64,000 nucleotides of DNA, from contig NC_087067.1 of the NCBI RefSeq assembly GCF_963678635.1, positions 3,133,372 to 3,197,371 on the forward strand. The letters run 5' to 3'. The position numbers were made by a program, and so were the translations under genes. Positions 1 to 11,350 of the stretch are shown here, piece by piece; position 1 is the stretch's first letter, and each line of letters opens with the position of its first letter. This stretch comes from Symsagittifera roscoffensis. Lineage: Eukaryota; Xenacoelomorpha; Acoela; Convolutidae. The notes below the pieces were generated by a model. That model made no database searches and was not told where the DNA came from. It saw only the letters and a program-made list of their open reading frames with translations.

Positions 1-29
1 GGGTCGAGGTGCTCAGTTTATGTTTCAAC

Positions 30-250
30 CGTCTCGACCAAATTTCGGTATGTGTCGACTTTCTCGACTAAAATTTGGTATGCTTCGTTTTTCTCGACCA
101 AATTTTGGTATATATCGACTTTCTCGAGTAAATGTTGGTATGTTTCTACTTTCTCGACCAAATTTTGGTAAGTTTCGAAGTTCTCGACCAAATTTTAGTA
201 TGCTTCGATTTTATCGGCCAAAGTTGGGTTTGTTTTGGCTTTCTAGGCCC
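30..250 (+). repeat. 30-bp minisatellite encoding a decapeptide
   Basis: About seven units of roughly 30 bp built on TCTCGACCAAATTTTGGTATG. Read on plus it gives SRPNFGM-R- repeats in an open frame at 20-265; it lies in the intron following ATP9 exon E18. Divergence between units is moderate. The rest of 1-512 shows scattered TCGAC motifs and no exon. Confidence 0.75.
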
Positions 251-512
251 AACAAGAAGTGTTAGACTTTGTACGACCCGGTTCAGATTTGTTTCGACTT
301 TTTCGACGAAAATTCGTAATGTTTTGACTCTCAACTAAAATCGGGTTTGTTTGTGTTCGACTTAAAATTGCTTCTCGACCACGGAGTTTCAGTCACAAAA
401 CTGCACTCGCTCGATTTTCAAAGTCGAAACTTAAGTCGAGCACTTCGACCCGGGTCTTTTAACAACTTGATAAATTTGGGCCGTATAACAGAAGAGACAC
501 GTGTTATCTTGC

Positions 513-622
513 CTGATGAATTGAAAAGTCGGCCGCGAGGGATGCCTGTTTTCCCTCTTTGCCGACGATGCCGATGCCGGCGTTCGCCGCCTGGATCATA
601 CTCACGTCATTCCCACCGTCCC
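513..622 (-). CDS. ATP9: ATP9-like P4-ATPase exon E18 (GDGGND hinge)
   Basis: One hundred ten bases, phase 1 to 0. It encodes [20 protein letters not shown] and [16 protein letters not shown], the conserved hinge that coordinates Mg2+ at the phosphorylation site. Acceptor gtgacag; the donor is CATCAG|gcaaga, GC rather than GT. The next exon (family continues F-HLGRLLMVHGR, then TM5-10) is off the left edge, so the gene is incomplete here. Confidence 0.95.
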
Positions 623-892
623 CTGTCACATAAAATAACACTTTTTCTCGATCTTTCTTTAAATTCTATTTTTTAACGTTAAAGGATCTCAAAGCATCGA
701 AGCGTTCAGTTCAAGCAATTTCGTTTTTTCCTAGAACTATATATATGCTATTCTTATATTTACCTAAACTGCTTTTCTGCTGAATGACAGCTTTCGTTTT
801 AGTTGAAGTTTAATAAAAAAATAAAATCACCAAGACCTATATAGGAGTCTTCACTACGTTCATAACTCTTAAAAAAAGAGAAATTTTTTTTT

Positions 893-1298
893 CAGGGGCG
901 GATCTAGGATTTTCTCGAGGGGGGGGGGGGGGATTTCAAAATTTTTTCGAAATTTTGTCGACCTTTTTTTTCACAGTTTAGTCCCTGTTTTAGCCAAAAT
1001 TTCTGTGCCGCAGGCAAAATTTTGACAAAAAAACAGTCCGAAAAAGGCGTTTTTGGCACTTTTTGGAAAATTTTGACCAAAAAATTGCATTTTTTTGGCG
1101 CGCGCGCCCCCCTCAAAATTAGTATATAAAGGCGCCTTTAGAAAAATTTTAGGGTCGATCGGCCAAAAATGGATTTCTTAAAAAATACCAAAGGGGAGAC
1201 CCTTTGGGTCGGCAAGGGGTCAATTCCCTGAAGAAAAAGAAGGCGTCCGCACCCCCCCCCCCCCCCCCCCCCGCCAACCCCCCCAAAATCCGCCCCTG
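893..1298. mobile_element. hAT-like non-autonomous element, copy 1
   Basis: 406 bp with inverted ends CAGGGGCGGAT...ATCCGCCCCTG and G- or C-homopolymer runs just inside each end. The 8-bp flanks are T8 and GT7. It occupies most of the intron between E17 and E18. CAGGG ends with 8-bp duplications are typical of the hAT superfamily. Confidence 0.8.
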
Positions 1299-1320
1299 GT
1301 TTTTTTTAGTAACTTATTAC

Positions 1321-1465
1321 CTATAGCGGCACACCTCTTCCTCGTGTGTTTCTGTATCAAGATGACCACTCGTTCTTTCTGTGTGGGGTTGCATCTGCAT
1401 ACAACCACTGCTGGGCACTGAATCACCAAGGACATGAACTCGTGCTCGTAGTTTTTTAGAATCAT
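1321..1465 (-). CDS. ATP9: ATP9-like P4-ATPase exon E17 (P domain)
   Basis: Forty-eight codons plus one base, phase 0 to 1. It encodes [20 protein letters not shown] and [18 protein letters not shown], matching [20 protein letters not shown] and CRCAPTQKAQIV. It ends AAIG, completed by E18 as GDGGND. Acceptor ttcttctag, donor CTATAG|gtaata. A hAT-like element ends 22 bp past the donor. Confidence 0.96.
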
Positions 1466-1981
1466 CTAGAAGAAAGTGAAGTTGACTAATGAACATTAGG
1501 TGTTATATAAACCAACCGAAGTATAAATCAGCCGGAAATACGCAATTGTTATAAAAAAAATTATGTAAGAATTATGTAACAGTTAAGAAAATTATGCAAG
1601 TTTCATTTATATGACGTAAACTTTCGGCTGGCTTATATACTCTGCACATTTTTGGTGTGCGTATACTTCGGCTGGTGTATTTACTCTCAAAAATTATTTC
1701 ACTCATGGCGTTTTGCGACATCTGACCAGAAAAAAAAATACTTAAAAAAACAACTAGCTGAAAAAGTGGCACCAGAGTTCCTTGAAGTTTCTTGGCAAGA
1801 AGTTTTTTGACGTAGTTTGAAACTTCTGAGTCTGCATAAATCCATCAGAAGAGTGATTTTTTCCAAACCGGAAGTATTTAATCGTTCGTAATATTTTTTC
1901 TGTAGAACGATGTTCCAGCTTTTTGATCATGGACATCGCTACTATGCAAGTAACAAAATATTTAAGCAAAAGAGAACTCAC

Positions 1982-2071
1982 CGATATGCTGTCACCTGAC
2001 ACCACCAAAGCAGCATCGTTCTTTTTCCTCAAAAGGTTCATTTGCTGCAAGGCCTGAATTCGGTCTCCTAC
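1982..2071 (-). CDS. ATP9: ATP9-like P4-ATPase exon E16 (P domain)
   Basis: Thirty codons, phase 0 to 0: a short variable start (VGDRIQALQQ) then KKNDAALVVSGDSIS, matching RKHDCALVISGDSLE of ATP9A/B. Acceptor ttcacaag, donor ATATCG|gtgagt. The vertebrate segment VTNRGEAHLELNAF is replaced by an unrelated-looking stretch. Confidence 0.92.
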
Positions 2072-2721
2072 CTTGTGAAGGAAAAAGAAACAGATCAAAA
2101 CTCTAGATTCACATTTTTTCCACCCGTCGTGAATCATGTGAGCGATAATCGGAAAAGATAAAAACCGAAAAGAATGAAGTCCTATGAAATCAAAATTTGA
2201 AAGTATAAGGAACCAAAAGGGCCGAACCCTTAAAAAATTGTGCAGAAAGCCTTTAATAATATAAAACTACAAATTTTGCCGTCTTTGTGTAACTTTCGCG
2301 ACCACGCTCACAATTTGGGCATCTCCATTGAGGAGAGGGGAGATATATGCTTAGTCGAGTTTCTTTTGAGCAACTTGGTTTTTCGTCGTCATTTTTTTTT
2401 ATTCAAACTATACGGAAAAAACTATAAAAAAACTTGAAATTAAAAAGCGTTTTTCTCAAATTCTGTTGAGCTTAGGTGGAAAATGATGAGTCAAAACTTG
2501 CTTAGATTTTCAGCAGAAAAAAATGATGCAATTTGTTTTGCAAAATTCCAGCCCAAAATTTTTTTTTGAAAAAAAAAAATTTCCAAAGCGTCTCAAAAAA
2601 AAACAAAAAAAACGCGATCCCAATAAGTTTTTTATCAAACAGAAACTTTGTTTAGATTCATTGGCCGAAAAAGATATTGCCGATAATTTGGCCTTAACTT
2701 TAAATCAGCACTCTATCATAC
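2072..2721. other. Introns at 1466-1981 and 2072-2721
   Basis: Two short AT-rich ATP9 introns flanking E16. Apart from A/T homopolymers I see nothing distinctive in either. Confidence 0.6.
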
Positions 2722-2888
2722 CTCGCCAATGACGAACGTCTTCTGGTTCGGGGATATGAGTCGGCTGCTCTTCGCAATGCAGAGCGCTGTCTCCAACTTG
2801 TCTCCTGTCAACATCCACACTTTCACGCCAGCGTAGCGGATCGATTCCAGTGTCGGGCGAACGTCGAGTTGTAGTTTGTCTTCGACGC
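2722..2888 (-). CDS. ATP9: ATP9-like P4-ATPase exon E15 (P domain, TGDK)
   Basis: One hundred sixty-seven bases, phase 1 to 0. It encodes [20 protein letters not shown] and [20 protein letters not shown]. The TGDK motif and flanking Asp/Lys belong to the phosphorylation domain, next to the nucleotide site. Acceptor ttcccag, donor GGCGAG|gtatga. Confidence 0.96.
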
Positions 2889-2949
2889 CTGGGAAACGTG
2901 TGGCTCAAAGATAACAGATATCAAATCACAGATCAGCTGGAAAAAAGTG

Positions 2950-3110
2950 TTTCTGCTAAGTAAGCGAGCTCAGTGCCTGCTAATTCGCCTCGCCTAGATT
3001 TTTATATTGCAAGACAGGAGCAGCGTCAGAACTTCGAACGTCTTCACTATTCAATCGAAAGGTCAGTGGTTCGAGACCCAACAGGATCCCTGCTCGTTGT
3101 GTGCGAGTAA
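2950..3110 (+). repeat. tRNA-like SINE candidate
   Basis: Contains a good pol III B box, GGTTCGAGACCC, preceded by a tRNA-like stretch (CGCCTCGCCTAG about 85 bp upstream). A matching B box on the other strand occurs at 4895-4945. No poly-A tail or duplication was defined. Confidence 0.4.
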
Positions 3111-3507
3111 TGCAGCATGTTTTAGCCCAGAAATTTGGTCATAGTTAAAAAAAACATGTTTAAAGAATCTAACTAGGGGCCCAGCTGAAAGCTGGAGAGA
3201 CCTGATTGATTATTTTAATATTGATTATTTTAAAATTGTTTTAATATTTCAGGTTTCTCAAGTCGATAGCGCCCTTCCTACGCAAAAAAAGTGAAAGAGA
3301 AGCTTATGCATTCATTGGTAACGCTTTGGTAAAAAGTTTTCATGAGGGAAAAAGACAAAGCCAATAGAAAAAAACTCAACACAAAGCCAATAGCACCAAG
3401 CAAAAGCGAGAAAACGTAAGCATAGCGGATTCCATTGTCTAAAAAATCCACACAATAAGTATATTGAATCTTTGTTCCAATGCCAAAAAACTTTTAAAAA
3501 AACTTTT

Positions 3508-4549
3508 CCTAAGTGTACAGCTCTTCCCCGAGACAAATTAAGGACCAGCCGCTTGGGCAGGGGAGTTTCCTACAACCTGGTCTATCGATTAAATCCTTAA
3601 TCCCAAATCTGGATGGGTAGTTTTTGAAGAAATCGAAAAAGTTTGAAAAAATGGCCTAAAAACCGAAAAATTGACTATTCCTAAGTGTATAGCCCTTCCC
3701 CTAGACAAATTACAAATTAGGGACGAGCCGTTTGTGTAGGGGGGGTTCCTACAACCTGGTCTATCGATTAAACCCTTAATCCCAAATCTGGACGGGTAGT
3801 TTTTGAGGAAATCGGAAAGATTTGAAAAAAGGCCAAAAAAGTCAAAAAAGTGACTTTTCCTAAGTCTATAGCTCTTCCCCTATTCAAGGTAAGGACCAGC
3901 CGCTTGTGCGGGGGAGTTTCCTACAACCTGGTCTATCGATTAAACCCTTAATTCTAAATCTGGTTGGGTAGTTTTTGAGGAAATCGATAATTTCCGAAAA
4001 AATAGGCAAAAAAATCAAAAAAGTGACTTTTCCTAAGTCTTTAGCTCTTCCCCTAAGCAAATTAGGAACCAGCCGCTTGTGCATGGGGGGTTCCTACAAC
4101 CTGGTCTATCGATTAAACCCTTAATCCCAAATCTGGACGGGTAGTTTTTGAGGAAATCGGAAAGATTTAAAAAAAGGCCAAAAAAGTCAAAAAAGTGACT
4201 TTTCCTAAGTCTATAGCACTTCCCCTAGGCAAGTTAAGGACCAGCCGCTTGTGCGGGGGAGTTTCCTACAACCTGGTTTATCGATAAAACCCTTAATTCC
4301 AAATCTGGATGGGTAGTTTTTGAGGAAATCGATAATTTCCGAAAAAATAGGCAAAAAAATCAAAAAAGTGACTTTTCCTAAGTCTATAGCTCTTCCCCTA
4401 AGCAAATTAGGGACCAGCCGCTTGTGCATGGGAGTTTCCTACAACCTGGTCTATCGATTAAACCCTTAATCCCAAATCTGGACGGGTACTTTTTGAGGAA
4501 ATCGAAAATTTCCGAAAAAAATGGGCAAAAAGTGAAAAAAGTACCGAGT
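3508..4549. repeat. 172-bp satellite with dimeric higher-order pattern
   Basis: Six units starting CCTAAGT at 3508, 3679, 3859, 4032, 4204 and 4377. Each holds CCAGCCGCTTGTG and ACAACCTGGTCTATCGATTA. Units 3679 and 4032 share one 3' variant (GGAAAGATTT) and 3859 and 4204 another (CGATAATTTCCG), so duplication has proceeded by dimers of about 345 bp. It lies in the intron between E14 and E15. Confidence 0.92.
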
Positions 4550-4894
4550 TGTGAAGCTTTTCTAAGACCGTAGGGGGTGGGGTAGGGTAAAAATTGCCCT
4601 AAATTTCATGCAGGCAGGTAGGTGAAACGCTACTGAATCCATTGGTACCACTTTTATGAGAATCTGACGGGTAGTTTTTTGGGAAAGCGAATTTTTCGAA
4701 AAAGCGTCTCAAAAAAAAAAAATAAAAAAAAAAAAAAAAAAACAGATCTCATCTGGAAAAAAAAAACGTTTTCATAATACCTGTTTAGTAAATCAAACAG
4801 GAATTTTAAAAAGTCAACATATTTTGAACGTTTAGGGTGTTCTTTTTCTAATAAAAACTCTAAAATGTCAATCCTGATGCAACACGCACAGATT

Positions 4895-4955
4895 ATTGCG
4901 GGTCTCGAACCACTGACACTTCGACCTAGATGCGGATATGTTAGCCATTTAAAAA
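4895..4955 (-). repeat. tRNA-like SINE candidate beside exon E14
   Basis: The minus strand shows ATGGCTAACATATCCGCATC (A-box-like) and GGTTCGAGACCCGC (B box) about 30 bp apart. It starts within about 10 bp of the E14 donor, so it is transcribed inside the ATP9 intron. Confidence 0.45.
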
Positions 4956-4960
4956 ACTAC

Positions 4961-5097
4961 CGGTGAGTGCGATGACCTTGAGGCCTTCCTCCAGGTCCTC
5001 GACTACCATCCGGACTCTGGTCTGTCTGTCCTGGATGCTCAGTCCCGCCTGTGTCAGTCGCGAATCAAACGCCGCAAACTCAGAGTCACTCAGACGC
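4961..5097 (-). CDS. ATP9: ATP9-like P4-ATPase exon E14 (N to P domain)
   Basis: One hundred thirty-seven bases, phase 2 to 1. It encodes RLSDSEFAAFDSRLTQAG, IQDRQTRVRMVVEDLEEGL and VIALTG, matching the family segment ending LLCLTG just before VEDQLQ. Acceptor tttgtag, donor CACCG|gtagtt. A tRNA-like B-box sequence lies in the intron immediately after the donor. Confidence 0.94.
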
Positions 5098-6314
5098 CTA
5101 CAAACAATAACTTCATTTTTTCATATAAACTTTACACCTGTGATAACAAAATTATTATTTTGCACGTTATCTGTGCTATTGTTTGAAATGCAAAAATGTA
5201 TTTTTAAATTTCGTTTGATAACAGAAATTGACAACGATAGCAGGAATATATTTTTTGGAGTGGTAGGAGAGTAACTTATCAGTTAGTCAGAGCTAAAATT
5301 AGCTGAAAAATATATATATGATATCCCAACTAGGTATCGCAATTTGAACTTTAGTCGTACAAGTAGCAAACGTAAAATTTCGCATTTGTCAAAAATCGAA
5401 TCAACAAGGCAGTCTGCTTGTATATCAATGACAATCGAATAGTTTTCCTCAAGGAATCAACTGAAAACAAATTTAAACATTTTCAAATATCAAGTGTCGA
5501 ACGCAGAAGAATCGTATCTTTAATGAGGTATATAAATTAGTTGCTATGAAGTTTTAATTCGATCCCCGAAACTTGACTGAATAAAAAACCACCCTAAGCA
5601 AAAAAAATGCGCTTTTTTCAAAAGTCGGAACACTTACTTTCGTACTACGCATCAATAGAAATACCGCACAGCATTTAAATTTTTTCAATCATTTTCTGTA
5701 CAATTAGAAAAAAAAGTTGCAATAATTTCAGCTAAATCGTAAAAAACTATGTTTAAATTATGGTGAGAAAATTAAAGAGAAAAAAGAGCCGATTTTTGCT
5801 TTGTAAAAAACCAGCCTAAACTTGAATAAAATGTCTGGGGTGTCAGCTTCTCATCAATTTTTGTCTAATTTAGCCCAAAAACGTTTCATACCGACGGAGG
5901 CTACGTTTTGATTTTTTTGAAAACCAATATCAACCAACAGTGCTTTAAAAAATAACAATACACTTGACCACCTGCGAGCTTTTTTGAAGCCATTTATTTA
6001 GAGACCACAGCTTGCCTAGTAAGAGTTATCTCGGTAACGCCTTTTTCCCCCAAACAGACAAAACTGCGATTTCTTTGGCGCGATCCAAGATTTTTTGGAT
6101 TAATTTCGCTTTAAGTTTAAATTTAGAAACCATTTGGTTTAAATTTGGTTTCATGTGGAATTCAAGTTTAAAACGCTGGATTTTAACTGGCTACAAATCC
6201 AGCTTTCAATAAAGGACAAAAGTTTTAATTCGATCCAAAATTTTTTTTGCAAAAATCCTAGCTGACCTCGATTACATAGCAGTTTTTAGACAACCGCTTC
6301 ATTGTAATCGTCAG
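5098..6314. other. Intron between E13 and E14, repeat-bearing part
   Basis: Contains one copy (near 5560-5640) of a dispersed sequence with CTTGACTGAATAAAAAACCAC and AAGTCGGAAC, found again near 8890 and 9890. No coding sequence is recognised. Confidence 0.5.
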
Positions 6315-7415
6315 TACATTACCCGGCCAAACAGAGCATTTTGTGATTTTTAGAGATTATCCTTAACAGGCCAAATCCGCGACATTTTAGTTTTTCTTTG
6401 ATACTCTTTGTTGTCTTATATGCCACAAACAAATAGCTAAAAAAACTGTACTGCTTAAAATTGCTCCAAAATATGCCAATTTGCGGAATTCGAGCAGTAA
6501 TTGCGGGATCCGCAACAGTGTAAACGGAATCTGGAACAGTTTGTGGAATCCCAAACAATTAGTTATTGATAGCTATAGTAAAACTGAGTTGTTGCGGAAT
6601 TCGCCACTGTAAGCAGCACCCGCAAACTGTAAGCGGAATCCAGTAGCACATATAGTTAGGTCTGGAAAAAACAATTTTGAATTAAGCAATTTTTGTGGAT
6701 CATCAGCAAGACCTTAAACAGTTCAATAATCTCATTTACTGCCAACAGTTTGAACTCACTAGCCAAGTTTCAAATACTGAATCAATAATTACCATTCCGA
6801 TCTCGAATACTGAAAGATTTAACATCTTTCCAATCTCAAATAATGAAAAAACTGAGAAAACTTTTGATCTCAAATACTGAAAGTGAGAACACTTTTTCGA
6901 ACTCAGATGCTGGCAAAATTCTGATCTCAAATATTGAAAGAATGAAAACAAACTGAAGTATACTACTTCATGGGTTATAATGCTCAAATAATAATACCTT
7001 TTACCTATTCCATTACTAAAATTGAACCACAATTTTATTTGAACCATGCTTTAGGGATTGTTTTTGGATTACACTAACTAACACTAAAACTAAATTTTTG
7101 ATTTTAAATCCCACATTTACTTTATGATAATTCTAGCTATAGCTCTAAATTGTTCACTCAAGGACTAGTTCAGTGCCGTATAACAAACAAAATTACAATC
7201 CAATTATGTTTGTGGAATCCGCTTGCGTTTTCCGAATCCAGAACTTCTAGCTATATTCGCTCATTGCGGGCTCCGCAACAAAACTAATGTGCCGACAAGA
7301 TTTACGTTACAGGTACTTGTACGCGAAATCCACCGAAGTTTTGTAACTACAGTTAAAATTACAGTTTGGAACAAGTTTAAAAACTATCCATTGAACAGTT
7401 TGGCCTCGTAGTGTA
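6315..7415. mobile_element. TACATTAC inverted-repeat element, left copy
   Basis: 1.1 kb between TACATTACCCGGCCAAACAG and the inverse of a 16/20 match at 7396-7415. Inside are many GCGGAATCC-type motifs and a series of CTCAAATACTGAAA repeats about 40-50 bp apart. No transposase frame. Related, in opposite internal orientation, to 45247-46089. Confidence 0.68.
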
Positions 7416-7576
7416 CACTATAATAACCGATCAAAATCAAGACAAGGAAAAAATTTTTTAAATAAAATAATTATTTATTTCCTAAGTTTTGTTTCTCATC
7501 TCGATTCTGATTGGTTAATATTGTATTTGTCTGCTTACTGTCGCTGTTTTCTAAATACATTCTGCACTCCGCTGAC

Positions 7577-7706
7577 CTCTTAGCGTAGACTAGTGTACGA
7601 AGTCCTTCTCGGGCCATGTTGCCACACTCCTCGTCCAGCCAATCAGTGAAGTCACACATGGGAGCCACCACTGAGTCAGCACCCTTCACGAAAAACAACA
7701 CCTCAC
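7577..7706 (-). CDS. ATP9: ATP9-like P4-ATPase exon E13 (KGAD, N domain)
   Basis: One hundred thirty bases, phase 1 to 2. It encodes [17 protein letters not shown] and [19 protein letters not shown], with the nucleotide-contacting KGAD and the ATP9 signature [15 protein letters not shown]. Acceptor ttgacag, donor AAGAG|gtcagc. Codons after the donor in the same frame are intron. Confidence 0.96.
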
Positions 7707-8279
7707 CTGTCAATCAAAGCAAATGAACAGAAAATAACACTTCACCTGTCAATCAAACAAAGTATTAGAGATTAACAGCTCGCCTGTCAATCACAGGGAA
7801 CAACAGATCGTCTATGTCAAAGTTAACATCCCCAGAGATGTTTTTTTTTGGGGGGGGGGGGGCGTAAGATTGGTTACAAGTTGGGAATTTTCAGCCAATC
7901 AGAATTGAGCATTTCACATGCAGCGCTTAGAAGTTTTAATGAGAATTAAATGATGGGACGGAAGATTTTAACTTGGTCTATCTTGTTGGGGGGGGGGATG
8001 TTACTTTGTTCCTGTCAATCAAAGGGTCAATGGTCTTTTTCTGTTATGTGGCCCAAAAATATTAGAACTTTGCATGAGCTGATACACTGCAGATTTAAAT
8101 TATCCGGACAAAACGAATGACGCTTGAAACAAAAAACGTTTTTTTTTTAAATTGATTTGACCTTAGACAAAAACGATGACCAAACTTGCTCAGAAAATCA
8201 AAAAAATTATGATGGTACAATTTGTTTTGCGAAATTCGGACCCGAAATTTTACACTAAAACGGATCTTTTTTTAAATTT

Positions 8280-10240
8280 TATCAGTAAATGAGAATTACC
8301 AGCCAGAGCTACCAGTTCAGTGTCTTCCAAAACAATATCAAAAAGAGCCTCTTAGGTAGCCAAACAAAGTTTAGCAGAGTATAATCTCTTAAAAAGTGAG
8401 CCATAACTTTTCATTTTGTTTTCAAATTAAAACGTTGCCATTTTATATAAAGCCAAGATTGCTCGTAGATCAAAGCAAAACCTTGAATGTTATGGCTGCC
8501 CCTAATTCATATTTAATACGTTTTAGAAAAAGACGATATTGAAAAGCTAGAAATTTTGGACAAGTTTTAAAAAAAAGTGAAAATACTAGCCGTACGAAAC
8601 TAACACGACCATTTTGCTAGCCTCAATGGAACTTGGAGCAAATTTGTTGCGTGAGATAATTGATCACACATAAATAATTCGCGTTACGCTCTCAGCATTA
8701 TGATAAAAATATTCAAAGCGAGCATAATTTAGTCCAGAACATGGCCAAACTGGCAACTTTCAACCTACCAGAACTTAACAAAAAAACAACCGGAAGTAGA
8801 ATACCATTTTACAATTGAACTCAGAAAGTTGATATCTTCAACGGGGTGTAAAATGTTTTTGTTAAATACTATTATTTCGATCGGCGAAAACTGACTGAAT
8901 AAAAAAACCACACTAAGCATTAATATTCAGTTTTCTTCGTAAGTCGGAACAAAAAAAGACACTTTTTGGCTACCAAGCAAAAATAACTTTCTTTAAACTA
9001 AAGTTTTTGAGACTAGACGTTTTTTCGGACTTTTGTAACAAAAGTACCGGAATATTTGTTTTCGGGATGGTTTTTTTTTTCTTCAGATAAACTTCCAATT
9101 TTTAACTAGCAATCTTTGACGGAATTTTTTTTGTATCAATCAAAAAGTATTGTTGTCCTGAGCGTAAGCTTGAGAAGACATTTTTTTGAAATAATTTTGT
9201 AAAGTTAAGGGGGTTTAAAGAAGTTTTGCCTAAAAACCGAACTTTTAGGATTTTATCGCTGAATAAGAGCTATCAGTCAGAGCTTCCAGTTCAGTTGCTT
9301 TCAAAACAAAATTAAAAATGAGCCTCTTATGAAGCCAAAAATTTTTTAAGAGAAGTATAATCACTCATAATTTGAGCCATAACTTTTCATATTGTTTGTA
9401 TATTTAAAAAATAGCAGTTTATATAATAACAAGAGTGCTTGTATATCTTGTTTATATAATAACGGCAGTCAGAAGGTTCTGACTGCCGTTAAGTCATATT
9501 GAAAACTATTCAGGAAGAGAAGATAATGAAAAGTTATAAGTTCTGGACAATATCAAAGTTCAAGAGTACAAATATAAGTCGTACGAAATCAATACGACCG
9601 ATTTGAAAGTCTCAGCTCAATTTGGAACAATTTTATTGAGTGGGAATATTGGTCACGCATAAATAAATTGCTTTTATAAACATACATTATAAATCCAATT
9701 CTTGAATACGCGCATAATTTAGTCCAGAATATGACCAAATTTGCAACTTTCTACCTTTCAGAACTTTACAAAAAACAATTGAAGGTAAAATTAATTTTTT
9801 CTACAATTGAATTCAGATAGTTGATATATTCAAAAGGGGTGTAAAGTGTTTTTGTTAAAAATGATTTTTTCGATCAGCAAAAATTGACTGAATAAAAAAC
9901 AACACAAAGCAAAAATTTTTAGTTTGCTTCGAAAGTCGGACAAAAAAGGCACTTTTTGGCTACCAAACAAAAAACACTTCCTTTTAACTACTTTTTAGAG
10001 ACTATAAGTTATTGTTCCGACTTTGGTAACGAAAGTAACGGAATATTTGAGCTGAGGTGGTTTTTTTTTTCTTCAGATAAATTTCAACTTTTTGACTGGC
10101 CATTTTTGACGGAATGTTTTTGTATCAATCAAAAAGTATTGTTTTCTGAGCTTAAAAGTGAGAAGATATTTACTTGTGATCACTTTTCGTACAGATATGG
10201 GGGTTTAAAGATTGCTATTTTGCCGAATTTGGGACACTCA
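8280..10240. repeat. Diverged tandem duplication of about 1 kb
   Basis: Blocks at 8285-9230 recur in order at 9258-10235: GAGCCATAACTTTTCAT, GAGCATAATTTAGTCCAGAA-like, ACTGACTGAATAAAAAA-like, CACTTTTTGGCTACCAA and CTTCAGATAAA. The copies are clearly diverged with indels. Both lie in the E12-E13 intron (7707-11350), which otherwise shows only G runs near 7849 and 7988. Confidence 0.8.
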
Positions 10241-11350
10241 TAACGCGTGATATTTTACGCGCTATTAACGTTAAGTGGAGATTTAACCGTCTTAGAAATT
10301 GTTCCAAATTGGTTGAAGGAATCTTATTTGCCATAATTGATTTGTTACCAGGAGCAAAATTTATCACTTTTTTTTTATATGGCGTGTAGGGGAATGGTTT
10401 TCAAAAAAAATCTTTGGTTTTGAAAAAAAAAATCTTTTTCATTTTATTTTGTTACATTTAGTTTTTTCATTTAATTAATGCTCCATAGACCTTAAAAGGA
10501 AGTTGAAACACTCTAAAGGAAGTCGTGAGTCAACATAAGAGGATGGCTCACTTTGATATTGTTTTGACAGCAATTGAATTGGTAGTTCGGGCTGGTAGTT
10601 CTCATTCACCAATAAAAGCCAAAAATGATCGGTTTTGGGGTAAAATTTTGGGCCCGGTTTTCACAAAACAAATTGCACCCTAAAAGTTCTAATAAAATCA
10701 TCAGCAATAATTTTTAATGTCATCATTTTTTCGTCTTAATTCAACTCGGTTTGGAAAAAAAAGCGTTTTTAATTACCTTTTGTATTTGTTTTGTCCTGTT
10801 CATTTAAATCAGCATTGTATGTTTAAAAAAACTGACGCTTCAGATTTATTTTGCATTTTAATTTCATATAATCAGAATTAAGCATTATCATCTTATGTTC
10901 AATTTGCAAAAAAAAGAGATGAATTTGACCCGAAGAAGAAAAACCCCAATCAAAAGAATGATTTGAATGATTCAAAGTTAGTGAGCAAGGAGGACGTGGC
11001 TAAGTGTTCGCCTCTTAGTTGAAACGCCGTAATTATTACTAGCCCCCTTTTTTTATTATAATCTTCTTGTCGATGCTTGCCATGGTGAGACAAAATTTCG
11101 CAGCCTACAAAAGTAACTTAAAATGCATGTGAATTGAACAATTGGTACGCGGGTTGTTTTATACATGGATGAATGTTCTTCGATGAAATTCTTAACTTCA
11201 AGACTTTTTTTTAAAGTTCTAGAATTAACTCACTCTTTTTCGATAAACTCTTTTCAAGATTTCCTAAGCTTTTACTAAAATCTTGAAAATTTTTATTATT
11301 ATTTTATTTTATTCACTTTATTTTTCATTAGCGTAAATTAGAGTACTCGC

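Noticed and set aside
3884..4429. Two similar minus-strand frames of 66 and 72 codons starting MHKRLVPNLLRGRA
   Set aside because: They are translations of the 172-bp satellite, repeated because the satellite is repeated.
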